Shown piece after piece: positions 9,791 through 20,007 of a stretch of 64,000 nt of DNA. The notes beneath the pieces were generated by a model that searched no databases, was not told the DNA's origin, and saw nothing but the letters and a program-made list of their open reading frames with translations. A program made the translations under genes and the position numbers. The stretch is from Narthecium ossifragum (taxonomy: Eukaryota; Streptophyta; Magnoliopsida; Dioscoreales; Nartheciaceae), in assembly GCA_963920575.1 (NCBI GenBank), contig OY986973.1:19020062-19084061 (forward strand). The letters are read 5' to 3'. Each line of letters begins with the position of its first letter. The stretch's first letter is position 1.

Positions 9791-11847
9791 AAACGAAAGA
9801 TTTAGAAATTCCACCAAATACCAGCAACCAAGCGGTACTTGAGACTGGTCAATGTTCTAAGAGTCCCGAAGAAGAATTTCTGGTACAACTTGTACAACAA
9901 GTTACTACTCAAAAATGGTATGTTGAAATTACTCTTGTCCTCTCAGAATATGAGACTATCTCAAAGTTAATTGCTTTAATAGATAGTGATGCTGATTTAA
10001 ATTGTATTCGTGAAGGAATTATTCCTTCTAAATTCTTTGAAAAAACTACTCAAGCTCTTAGCGGCGCTAGTGGTAATAAATTAGAAGTCAATTTTAAGCT
10101 TCCTAAAGCTTATGTTTGTATACAAGATACTTGTATTCCAACCTCATTTGTGTTAATTAAAGATTTATCTCAACACTTAATTCTTGGAACACCCTTTTTA
10201 CATCAAATTATGCCTCTTGAAAGGGTAGATGCATCTGGAATAAGCGCCAGATATAAGAACTCTCCAATTACTATGCAATTCATCACAGAACCACAAACTA
10301 GAATCCTTAATGAAATTAAAGATATTCTGCTCAAAGAAAATCAAATAAATTTTTTGAAAGAAGAAATTTCTTATGTTCATTTAGAACAACAATTACAGAA
10401 GCCCGCTACTAAAGATCTAATAGAACAGATTGATAAACAATTTCAACAATCAGTTTGCGGCTCTGTTCCTAATGCTTTTTGGGACAGGAAAAAACATATT
10501 GTGGAATTACCTTATGAAGACTCTTTTGATGAACGGAATATTCCGACTCGGGCAAGACCTTGCCAAATGAATCAAGAATATCTTGATCTATGTAAGAAAG
10601 AGATTGCTTCTCTAATAGAGAAGAAATTAATTAGAAAATCTTACTCTCCATGGAGTTGTATAGCATTTTATGTGAACAATAATGCTGAGAAAGAACGAGG
10701 TGTTCCTCGTCTAGTTATCAATTACAAACCTCTTAATAAGGTGCTTAAATGGATTCGTTACCCTATCCCTAATAAAAGGGATTTACTTAATAGAATTTAT
10801 AAAGCAAAAGTTTTTTCTAAGTTTGATTTAAAATCAGGATATTGGCAAATTCAAGTTAACGAAAAAGATCGTTATAAAACAGCCTTTACCGTTCCTTTTG
10901 GACATTACGAATGGAATGTAATGCCATTTGGTTTGAAAAATGCTCCTTCTGAATTTCAGAATATTATGAATGATATTTTTATTCCTTACACTAACTTTAT
11001 TTTGTCATATATAGATGATATACTCATCTTTTCGGATACCATTGATCAGCATGTGAAGCATTTAGAAATATTTAGACATTTAGCCATTCATAATGGATTA
11101 GTCATATCGGCTCCAAAAATGAAGCTCTTTCAAACAGAAATTCGATTTTTAGGACATAATATCGGTAAAGGAACAATTATTCCTATTGATAGAAGTATAG
11201 AATTTGCTTCCAAATTCCCTGATATTATTACAGATACAAATCAACTACAACGATTTCTTGGAGCTTTAAATTATGTTTCTGACTACTATAAAGACTGGGC
11301 TAAAGATACAGCTATTCTTTATAATCGTCTTAAAAAGAATCCTCCTCCTTGGACAGAGGATCATACTAATGCTATTAAATTAATCAAGACTAAAGTCATT
11401 AATCTTCCTTGTACACATCTGCTTAAACCAGAGTGTAAAAAAATTGTTGAAACTGACGCCAGTAATATTGGCTATGGTGGTATTCTTAAACAAATATGCC
11501 CTTCTTCTACTAAAGAAGAATTAGTTAGATACACATCCGGAAAGTGGAATCCCACTCAGTTTAATTATTCTACAATTAAAAAAGAAATGCTTTCTATCAT
11601 TAAATGTCTTTATAAATTTCAAGACGATATTCTTAATCAGTATTTTATTCTTCGTATAGATTGTAGTTCTGCTAAAACTGTTATTGAAAAAGATGTTAAA
11701 AATCTTACTTCCAAACAAATCTTTGCTCGATGGCAAGCTGAATTAGCTGTCTTTGATTTCACTATTGAATTTATTCCTGGTAAAACTAATGTTTTACCTG
11801 ATTTTCTTACCCGTGAATTTCTTCAGGGTGCTTATGAGCCGGCCTGA
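9791..11847 (+). pseudogene. Viral protease-RT-RNase H fragment, right arm
   Basis: Open frame through 11847 covering the C-terminal two thirds of ORF3; capsid and zinc knuckle are absent because the arm begins at 9791. The protease site, DSG in the left arm, is DSD here, a change of the conserved Gly that normally follows the catalytic Asp-Ser/Thr. The RT region has YIDD (about 11010-11021), and RNase H is complete with the ETDASNIGYGG block, ending in the usual tail. This arm lacks the TGA that breaks the left copy. It has no authentic start codon. Confidence 0.9.
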
Positions 11848-13213
11848 GCCCCCTCTTTGGGGGCGGTGGAGTCGTGGCGGTCGTGGTCGTATTCGCTATG
11901 CTGGAATTTCCGGCCGCGGTTATGGTGTTTCTGGTAGAGGTTATACCTCCGAATTCGAAAGAGGTCATACCTCCAATACTACTGAATCCGAGTATGGTAA
12001 TAGCTGGCGTACCATTCGCAAACAGCAAGGTAAAAGTACTACTTCTAAACCTCAAGAAAATATTTCTAAAGAAAATATCACTAATAGTGATGAGGCAAAG
12101 TCCTTTGCGGAAGCCACTACTAAAGAAATTGATCTCGGAATGATTACCAAATCGGCTTATGAAATCATGATTCATATTGAGCCAGAAGATATGTGTTACT
12201 CTGATAATCCAGAGAAATTACGCCAAAAATATTTGGACAATGCTTACTATCCGGCATCTGTTTATCAGCCGAGAAAATGGATGGAAGCTCTGTTATCACA
12301 GAGAGAAGTTTATTTTGAGCACTTCTTCAAAAACTCCGATGACAGGAGACCACCTACTTATAGTAAGTGCACTATCAAGAATATCTTGACACCAAAAGAG
12401 TGGGGGTTTAGTACTCTGAAGCCCATCCCTTTTAAAATTGACAAAGAAAGTTATACTTTTAATTACTGGGATTATAAGCAGGCCTTCTATACCGCATTTT
12501 TATGCGAAAATGAGAATTTGAAGCATACTTGGTTTCTCAAGCTTTGCCCTGAGGTCCTTCATAAGGAATTTCCAACATGGATTTATGATTGGTGGCGTAA
12601 ATATGGCGCTGAACTGGAAATTTTACCTACACCAATTCTTGCACTTTATGATCAATGGGTTTCTACACACCCGGTTCTTTCTTCTATTCCGGAGAACGAA
12701 GTAGTTGAGGGAATGTTTCCTCTTTATTTCTTTGCTGAGGCAGAGATTCCCTGGATATGGAAATGGTTTTCTTCCGTGGATATTGATGAACTATGTTGCC
12801 CTTGTCTCATAAGACAATACCAAATTAAATGGTGGAAAGGCTTGGATGTTAAGACTAAGGTCTTTGAAATCCAAGAAATTATTAAGGCTAATGAAAGCCT
12901 ATTAAAAGAAAAAAGAATGCTTGAACCACCAAGAGAACATTCTATGATTCGGCTACAAAAAATGTTTGAACGACAATTTCCTCATGCATCTGAAAATGAA
13001 ATCATGCAGAAATGTTATGAACATTTAAAAAACCAATTTACTAGCCATTTTGCTAGTCCTGACAGAGCAGATGATCTCATGCAAGATGCTCAAGACCCTT
13101 ATGGTGATCACGAGGCAATCTGGACCCAGATTATTTCCCAAGATTTGCCAGGGAAAAAGAAGGGTGGACCTACCACCAGTGGTGGAGCATCCACTAGCTC
13201 CTCCACCCACTAG
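11834..13213 (+). CDS. Viral ORF4, unknown function, RG-rich N terminus (right arm)
   Basis: 459 residues from the ATG at 11834, which overlaps the end of the RNase H frame by 14 bases in another frame. The product is identical to that of 3023-4402. The short overlap suggests coupled termination and reinitiation on a polycistronic viral RNA, as in other Caulimoviridae. Function unknown; the arginine-glycine-rich N terminus suggests nucleic-acid binding. Confidence 0.75.
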   Translation: MSRPEPPLWGRWSRGGRGRIRYAGISGRGYGVSGRGYTSEFERGHTSNTTESEYGNSWRTIRKQQGKSTTSKPQENISKENITNSDEAKSFAEATTKEIDLGMITKSAYEIMIHIEPEDMCYSDNPEKLRQKYLDNAYYPASVYQPRKWMEALLSQREVYFEHFFKNSDDRRPPTYSKCTIKNILTPKEWGFSTLKPIPFKIDKESYTFNYWDYKQAFYTAFLCENENLKHTWFLKLCPEVLHKEFPTWIYDWWRKYGAELEILPTPILALYDQWVSTHPVLSSIPENEVVEGMFPLYFFAEAEIPWIWKWFSSVDIDELCCPCLIRQYQIKWWKGLDVKTKVFEIQEIIKANESLLKEKRMLEPPREHSMIRLQKMFERQFPHASENEIMQKCYEHLKNQFTSHFASPDRADDLMQDAQDPYGDHEAIWTQIISQDLPGKKKGGPTTSGGASTSSSTH

Positions 13214-13417
13214 TGATATGCTTTTGTCACCTAGCCTTTTGAAGATTCGCTCCTGATAAGATCAGATAATGCGCCACTCACCCGACTGCAAACCAACTCA
13301 GCACACGAAGTGGCGGGCCCTACCTTTTGAGCATTATTGCTCCACTGAGCCGACAGGATTGAAAGAGAAATATTCTCTCAATAAGTTAGCTTTACTTAGC
13401 CTTGAAGGCTTGTACCT

Positions 13418-13427
13418 CTATATAAGA
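13418..13427 (+). promoter_or_regulatory. Viral TATA box, right arm
   Basis: CTATATAAGAGG lies 205 bases after the ORF4 stop. Transcription would start about 30 bases later and run rightwards through the leader (with a short GATCCCTTC/AAAAGGATC hairpin at about 13621-13638) into the flanking DNA. Confidence 0.6.
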
Positions 13428-13690
13428 GGAGGAACTCGTCTGAGTTCAGTACGCTGGTTTTTCACCCACTCTCCTCTTGTAACCTCTCTTCCCCTTGTAA
13501 TCAAGAACCAGTGGAATATAGCTAAGCCTTTGTAAGTATCTTCTTCTTATTACTTTGTTTGGGTAATTTTTGGAACGCTTATCCCAAGGCTGGAACTTTC
13601 ATAGTTCAGTTCTACCTTCCGATCCCTTCAAAAGGATCGGCAGCATCGAGCGCCAGTCTCTTTGAGATAAGATCTTCTGAAAAATACCCC

Positions 13691-13854
13691 GACTTTAAGT
13701 CTAAAAAGCCAATTTTATAGATTTCCTTATTCGGAACATCAGGGATAGCCCAGTTATTTAGAGCTTCCAATTCTGAAGGAAATTCAGCTAATTGAGCATT
13801 TTTTAATTTTTTATCTTTTCGTGAATTAATTTTCCGAACAGAAGTTGAAGCCAT
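13691..13854 (-). pseudogene. 5' fragment of the viral movement protein gene
   Basis: Direct repeat of 9570-9731, encoding only the first 54 or so residues of the movement protein. At 13690/13691 it is fused to the leader end of the right arm, giving a meaningless open frame down to 13612. Together with 13855-13914 it shows that a third piece of viral DNA took part in the rearrangement. Confidence 0.9.
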
Positions 13855-13914
13855 GATTACTCGAGGTGGGTAGACTTAATTAAAGTAAGATGAACCAGAA
13901 GAAGTATTGGTGCA

Positions 13915-14175
13915 GGTTTCTTGCTTATATATATTAAAATATAATATAATATATATTAAAATTATATATATATATATTAAAATTTAACTTTATTACATCA
14001 TTATGTGAAACTTATACGAATAATATATATATATATATATTATTTTAATGTGAACATTATATAAATAATGTTGCATCATATGATCCAAAATGCAAACCAA
14101 ACACTAGCATTAGATGGCCGATGCATGCATCCCACGATCAGGGTGCATCAGCGATTCACGCAACCAAACACCCCA
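13915..14175. other. AT-rich right half of the split Harbinger-type MITE
   Basis: TA-rich sequence followed by a GATGCATGCATCC motif and the terminal inverted repeat ending at 14175. No coding capacity. Confidence 0.6.
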
Positions 14176-14207
14176 TTAATAGCTACTTATACCCCTTATA
14201 AATAAAA

Positions 14208-15163
14208 GGGGTAATGGCATTTTGATATCCCGTAGTTTAGGGTAATGACAATCTACTATCGTGTATTTCTGAAAATGTAGTTTACTACCCTACATTTTTA
14301 CTACCCTACATTTTAGGTGACTGCGCGATTTACTACCCTGACCCCAGACGGCGTTAGTCCCCGTTCACAGTGTTTACACGTGGCGGCACGTGATGAGAAG
14401 AGAGAGAGAGAAAGAGAGAACTAGAGAGAGAGGTGGTGCTCGCCGGCCGTTCATTCGGCCATCCATCCCGGCGACCTCTTCGACATCCCCGTCTTCTCCA
14501 TCACCTCCCTGCTACCTCAAACCTCGACCAGCCTCACAACAACCCTCCTCCTTGACAGCACCTACCTGAGCTCCGTCTCCTCTTCCATAGCCGGCGCCAC
14601 CACCTCTCTCTCTCTCTCTCCCCCTCTCTCTCCGTCTCTCCCTGCCTGACCTCGTACCCTTCGTAGCCGACAACCGCCCCTACCAATTCTCCACCATCTC
14701 CGCAGTTCGCTTCACCGTCGATCTATCCAACGCCACCGCTGCCTGCTCCTCCACCTCCACCCCACGTGACCTCGCCGCCGCCAACCAATCCACCTGTGTC
14801 GCCTGTCAAAACACCATCATCGCGGCCACCTTTGATCTATTCTACGTCACCGGAAGCAAAGAGTTCGTCCCCTTGGGGATCTGGTAACCAGCGATCTAAT
14901 CCCTTCCCCTCCCCCACCTCCAAACCCTCATCAATCCCCATCACCCCCTCCTCCCAAAAATCCTCCAGATCCGTCAAGATTGTCGCCGGATCTGCTGCCT
15001 CCGTTGGAGTCGTCTCCATCCCCGCAAACCAATTCCTCACCTTCGTGATCTAACGCAGGCGCCGATCCAACTCCATAACCACGAACGACGAGGCTGGAAA
15101 GAAAGGAGAGAGAAGAGAGATATGAAGGTCCGAGGTGGTGGTTGGTGACTACGCCATCTCCTA

Positions 15164-15195
<32 letters not shown>

Positions 15196-15328
15196 GTTGG
15201 TGGAGAGATGAGGAAGTTGATGGTGAAGTGGAGGGATGAGTGGTGGTGGAGTACGACTGTCGACGAGGTCCCCGGGATGGGTGGCCGGATGAACAGCCGG
15301 CGAGCACTACCTCTCTCTCTCTCTCTAG

Positions 15329-15372
<44 letters not shown>

Positions 15373-15543
15373 ATCACGTGCCGCCACATGTAAACATAGT
15401 GATCGGGGACTAATGTCGTCTGGGGTCAAGGTAGTAAATCGCGCAGTCACCTAAAATGTAGGGTAGTAAACTACATTTCCAAAAATACAAGGTAGTAGAC
15501 TGCCATTACCCTAAACTACAGGGTATCAAAATGTCATTACCCC
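14208..15543. mobile_element. Mutator-like element (Pack-MULE type) with long terminal repeats
   Basis: The ends begin GGGGTAATGGCATTTTGATA and carry about 200-bp terminal inverted repeats (14208-about 14410 and about 15370-15543) that include the 'tagtaaactac'/'gtagtttacta' blocks. A perfect 9-bp duplication TAAATAAAA flanks it (14199-14207 and 15544-15552), which is diagnostic for Mutator-like elements. The interior has no transposase. It contains GA/CT microsatellites and a GC-rich coding fragment, so the element is non-autonomous and resembles a Pack-MULE. Confidence 0.85.
14445..14890 (+). pseudogene. Captured GC-rich gene fragment inside the MULE
   Basis: Forward translation gives two stretches that look protein-like: one beginning GDLFDIPVFSITSLL (about 14468) and, after a CT-rich interruption (about 14590-14640), one containing VADNRPYQFSTISAVRF (about 14668) and CVACQNTIIAATFDLFYVTG (about 14798), ending with GIW and a stop near 14884. 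The composition is much richer in GC than the surrounding DNA. I do not recognise the donor gene; it looks like the extracellular part of a secreted or membrane protein. A nearby frame at 14766-15053 is Pro/Ser-rich low complexity. Confidence 0.5.
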
Positions 15544-16373
15544 TAAATAAAAAAGTTAGAAAGACAAACTCATCGCCCTTTCCCCACCTTTTGTTCGGCC
15601 GTCTCTCTCATCTTATTTTTATTTGACCTAATTAACACCCCCTCTCTCTTTAAGTGGCTTATGGGATGCATATGATACTATCTTCTCTCTTTCTTTGGCT
15701 TGTGGAGGCACATAGAGAATAGCATATTGGAGAGATTTATGGAACGAGAATAGATAGGAAGTAAAAACGGAACACAAACTTTATTGAACGAATCCAAGCA
15801 CTGAACATAAATCTTTAGCTTTTTCATAGCTTAGGTATCCATAAATCCTAATTAGCATGACTCCTTTTCCAAATCCCCCTGTGCAACCATGCCAAGCGAC
15901 GAGAATGAGGGCAATGGCGGCACTTGACGATGAGGAGAGCATGAATACATTCATGATGGTGGGTTGGTATTAGACGTAAATTCTTAAATTGACTATGATT
16001 CAACAGGAGGGTTGTTGCTTGTTGTTTTCTCAAACTGTTGGATATATGGATAGAATTTTATTTGAAAAGATTGGACTTAGTGTTTTTGGTAATGTTCGGT
16101 AACTTCTTAATTTTTAAATATTTTATCAATCATAAACTACTCTGATTTTGGTTTTTAACCAAATTGTTATCAACTCCTATCTCGAGGCAGGCCAACGGTT
16201 TAAAACATGTCAAACTTTTTAATCAAAATTTAACATTTAATGTGTAGTCTACCTCATATATAGGTAGACTACACATTAAATGTTAAATTTTTTTAAAAAC
16301 ATTTCATCAAAATTTAACGTTAATGTGTAGTCTACCTCATATGTATAAAACACTTAAACTTCTGTAACCCTTA
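15544..16373 (+). repeat. 0.87-kb tandem repeat, main part of copy 1
   Basis: Contains the recurring blocks: 'ttgttcggccgtctctctcat' (about 15592), the 'gcatgactcc' block (15856), 'gttggatatat' (16026) and the block before the hairpin. The end has a near-perfect palindrome at about 16237-16287 (arms ATTTAATGTGTAGTCTACC, short loop). The copy is cut at TTA (16371-16373) by the next Harbinger element. Confidence 0.8.
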
Positions 16374-16619
16374 GGGGATGTTTGGTTGTAGTGGAAAAGT
16401 TGGTGGAATGGTGGAATGGAAATGTTTCCACCATTCCACCCAGATTCCTTATGTTTGGTTGGGGTGGAAAACGGTGGAAACATTTCCACCATTCCACCCA
16501 AAAGCCCACATTCCACCCAAATGTTTCCACCCAAAATACTGGTGGAAACATGAAAACCGGGTGGAATGGGAACTTAAGTTCCCATTTTTAAGTTCCCATT
16601 CCACCTTTTATTTCCTCCC

Positions 16620-17135
16620 CCAGCCCGACACTCTCCCGTTCTCCCTAGGGTTTGCTCTTTCTCCCGTGGGTGGCTGCTCTCTTTCTCCCGCCGCCTTGGT
16701 TGCTCTCTCTCCATCCTCTCCCCTCTCCCCTACGGCCCGCATCTCCCGGCTCTCCCTCCCCTCCTCGACGGCGCAAGGGCTTGAGGGTTTGGTTGCTCTC
16801 CTCTCCCGGCTAGGGTTTGCTCGTGGTGGCCGGTGGGTGGCTGCTCTCTTTCTCCCGGCTAGGCCTTTGTTGCACTCTCTCCATCCTCTCCCCTACGGCC
16901 CGCATTTCCCGGCTCTCCCTCCCCTCCTCGACGGCGCGAGGGCTTGAGGGTTTGGTTGCTCTCCTCTCCCGCCTAGGGTTTGCTCGTGGTGGCCGGTGGG
17001 TGGCTGCTCTCTTTCTCCCGGCTAGGCCTTGGTTGCTCTCTCTCCAACCTCTCCCCTACGGCCCGCAGCTCCCGGCTCTCCCTCCCCTCCTCGACGGCCC
17101 GAAGGCTTGAGGGTTTGGTTGCTCTGTCCGGTATG
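16620..17135. repeat. GC-rich tandem repeat, three units of about 164 bp
   Basis: The 'tagggtttgct' block occurs at 16646, 16811 and 16974, so the period is 163-165 bp. Units are rich in CTCTCCC and contain 'cggcccgca' and 'tcgacggc'. Open frames through it are low-complexity products of the repeat, not genes. It probably forms the promoter/5' UTR side of the transposase gene. Confidence 0.85.
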
Positions 17136-17189
17136 TTTGCGAAGACCCTTCTGATCCCTTATTTGCCTCTGATCCCCCATGATGTATTG

Positions 17190-18300
17190 CCTCTGAGCCC
17201 TATTCCTGAGCCCTATTCGATTTGGGTGTTGTTGCTTTTCTTGGATTTCATTCGGTTTGCTCTTTTTCTGAAGTTTCTGAGCCCTATGCTGCTGGCTTTG
17301 TTGTTGCTCTACCTATATCTGAGCCCTATTCGAGTTGGGTGTTGTTGCTCTTCTTGAATTTCATTCGGTTTGCTTTGTTTCTGTTGTTCTAACTTGGCTA
17401 TAGCTTCTGAGCCATATGCTGCTGGCTTTGTTGTTGCTCTACCTATATCTGAGCCCTATTCGATTGCATATTTTTATTGCTCTTCTTGGATTTCATTCGG
17501 TTTGCTTTGTTTGTGTTGTTCTAACTTGGCTGATGTTTCTGAGCCCTATGCTGCTGGCTTTGTTGTTGCTCTACCTATATTTGAGCCCTATTCGATTTGG
17601 GTGTTGTTGCTCTTCTTGGATTTCATTCGGTTTGCTTTGTTTGTGTTGTTCTAACTTGGCTATAGCTTCTGAGCCCTATGCTGCTGGCTTTGTTGTTGCT
17701 CTACCTATATCTGAGCCCTATTCGATTGCATATTTTTATTGCTCTTCTTGGATTTCATTCGGTTTGCTTTGTTTGTGTTGTTCTAACTTGGCCGATGTTT
17801 CTGAGCCATATGCTGCTGGATTTGTTGTTGCTCTACCTATATTTGAGCCCTATTCGATTTGGGTGTTGTTGCTCTTCTTGGATTTCATTCGGCTTGCTTT
17901 GTTTGTGTTGTTCTAACTTGGCTATAGCTTCTGAGCCCTATGCTGCTGGCTTTGTTGTTGTTCTACCTATATCTGAGCCCTATTCGATTGCATATTTTTA
18001 TTGCTCTTCTTGGATTTCATTCGGTTTGCTTTGTTTGTGTTGTTCTAACTTGGCTGATGTTTCTGAGCCCTATGCTGCTGGCTTTGTTGTTGCTCTACCT
18101 ATATTTGAGCCCTATTCGATGGGGAAGTTGTTGCTCTTCTTGGAATTCATTCGGTTTGCTTTGTTTGCGTTGTTCTAACTTGACTATAGTATGTGAGCCC
18201 TATGCTGCTGGCTTTGTTGTTGCTCTACCTATATCTGAGCCCTATTCGATGGGGGTGTTGTTGCTCTTCTTGGATTCCATTCGGTTTGCTTTATTAAATT
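17190..18300. repeat. 131-bp tandem repeat with a 262-bp higher-order unit
   Basis: 'atgctgctgg' recurs at about 17286, 17416, 17548, 17678, 17809, 17940, 18070 and 18200, i.e. every 130-132 bp, eight times. Two subtypes alternate ('gggtgttgttgc' and 'gcatatttttattgc'), so the true duplication step was about 262 bp. The long open frames here repeat exactly at that spacing and are not protein genes. Confidence 0.9.
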
Positions 18301-18506
18301 TAGCTTGTTAATTGTGTGCTTTTATGGATTTGCTAAACAGGGTGGCATGTGATTGCTTCCTTTAGTTTCTGAGCCCTATTTCTGTTTATGGAATTGCTAA
18401 ACATGGTGTCATGTGATTAATTGTTTCTAATTTGCTATATGATAATTTTTGTTCTGAGCCCAACTTATGTATGTTCCAATTATTTGTCCGTGCTTGTTTA
18501 CCGTAG

Positions 18507-19853
18507 ATGGATGACCAAGCACTAATGACAATGCTGCAACATGTTGCATTGGTTGTCATTATTGTTTGTGTACACAAACGATTAGGGTATCATTCGTCGA
18601 GTCCCGATTTCCCGCATCAAGTTAGAATCGACGGTAGGCGGTCACATTTGGAGAGGGTTACAAGAATGGGACGCGATTATTGTGTCTCATATATAAGAAT
18701 GGACTTAGATGTGCTAGGCGACTTAGCACATATAATGAGGACGAATCGCTGGTTGGATGAGTCGGAGAACATGTCGATCGAGGAACAACTGTGCATATTT
18801 TTGCACATAGTCGGGCACAATACCAAGAATCGCGTCATGCGAGCTGAATTCCATTTGTCGGGTGAGACGATAAGTCGTTACTTCAACCGTGTGTTGAATG
18901 CAGTCTGTCGGCTCCGCGAGCAATATATGCGTCAACCCGGGTCGCTAACACATCCAAAAATAGCAGAGAACCCTAACTATCGTCACTTCCAGGTATTATA
19001 TTGTTGCCAACCACCAAACATAATACATTACATCGTAATGATCCTTTCGTCTTTTTTGCGTAGAACTATATTGGCCTAATCGACGGTACACACATAGATG
19101 CAACGGTCCCACTGGAACTAGCGCTTAGATTTCGTGGTCGCAAAGGAATCATACAAAATGTTTTGACAGCTGTCACCCCGGACATGCGATTCACCTATGT
19201 ACTAGCCGGTTGGGAAGGGTCCGCCAATGACTATACAGTACTTAAAGATGCTCTTCAGCGTCCTCCACCGTGCAGATTGAAAACAATAGAATCTATCAGA
19301 TTAACCAACTATACGTTCCTACTATATCAATATCACGTACCAAGTAGTCCTCATTATCCTATCTTCAATTATAGGCAAATACTACCTTGTCGACGCTGGC
19401 TATCCTACCAGCCCTGGATTTATCGCACCTTATAGAGGTGTACGATACCATGTCAAGGAGTATAGTAACCGCCTACCCTTGAATTGCAAAGAGTTGTTCA
19501 ATCTTCGACATTCTTCCCTTCGCTCCGGCATCGAGAGAGCTTTTGGGCTCTTGAAGAACCGCTTCAAGATCTTAGCGTCCCATCCTTTCTTCCCATTGAA
19601 GACACAGGTGAAATTAGTCCACGCATGTTGCCTTCTTCATAATTTCATCATCGATAGGACACCAAATGATAGTGTTGCACGTGAACCACTTCCTGCTGGC
19701 GATGAAAATGATGATGATGCCCCGCCCATGCCACGTAGTCAAACAACACGTCAACAACGTCAAGACCAAGCTACGTGGCTCAATCTCCGAGATGAAATTG
19801 CAAATCTGATGTGGGAAGATTATAACCATCCACCAATGATGGATGATTTGTAG
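18507..19853 (+). CDS. PIF/Harbinger DDE transposase (HARBI1-like), spliced
   Basis: Exon 1 is 18507-18992 (162 codons; donor GTATTA). Exon 2 starts at 19064 with NYIGLIDGTHIDA, which holds the first catalytic Asp, and includes AGWEGSANDY. Exon 3 starts at 19375 with the KYYLVDAGY block (second Asp) and contains GIERAFGLLKNRF (Glu), then ends at TAG 19853. The exon 2 donor lies somewhere between 19264 and 19310 and I could not fix it. The acidic C terminus is typical. The protein cuts and joins the element ends together with its Myb-like partner. The three catalytic residues are present and I see no stop within the exons, so this copy may be functional. Confidence 0.85.
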
Positions 19854-20007
19854 TTATGTTTGTATGAGTACTATTATGCTTTTGCTTGTTTGTATGAGTA
19901 CTACTATTTGTTTTCGTGTAAGACATGAGTACTATTATTATTATGCTTTCAGTCATCAACTTGTTGTTCGTTAAATGTTTCTTTTCCTTACATGTGCTTA
20001 GTACGGT

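Larger units (their letters stand above)
9791..13690 (+). repeat. Right arm of the 3.9-kb viral inverted repeat
   Basis: Plus-strand counterpart of 2544-6445. It starts in the middle of the viral polyprotein, just before the protease, and runs through RT, RNase H, ORF4, the promoter region and the leader end. Confidence 0.95.
2544..13914. mobile_element. Endogenous pararetrovirus (Caulimoviridae), rearranged inverted locus
   Basis: The locus has a near full-length viral copy on the minus strand (9790 down to 2544, about 7.25 kb), then a plus-strand copy of the 3' half (9791-13690), then a short minus-strand piece of the movement-protein start (13691-13914). Gene content is movement protein, small ORF, capsid/zinc knuckle-protease-reverse transcriptase-RNase H, and a distal ORF. 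There is no integrase, as expected for this family. Genus cannot be assigned from sequence inspection; the single reading frame for the first three modules recalls petuvirus/florendovirus polyproteins. This is a genomic fossil with breaks in both copies. Confidence 0.9.
1914..14175. mobile_element. Tourist/PIF-Harbinger-type element split by a pararetrovirus
   Basis: The left end begins GGTCCTGTTTGGTT and the reverse of the right end reads TGGGGTGTTTGGTT. Both ends carry nearby motifs of the ATGCATCCTGATG kind. The element is flanked by TTA on both sides (1911-1913 and 14176-14178), the target-site duplication expected of PIF/Harbinger. Across the gap the host repeat continues. Without the viral insertion the element would be about 0.9 kb, AT-rich and non-coding, so it is a MITE-like non-autonomous copy. 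Confidence 0.7.

Noticed and set aside
15142..15393. Open frames of 83 and 152 codons on both strands
   Set aside because: They run through GA/CT microsatellites inside the MULE and encode Arg-Glu or Leu-Ser repeats; no real protein signature.
17416..18178. Two 166-codon open frames that look like membrane proteins
   Set aside because: They repeat every 262 bp because the DNA is a tandem array; the hydrophobic appearance comes from T-rich units.
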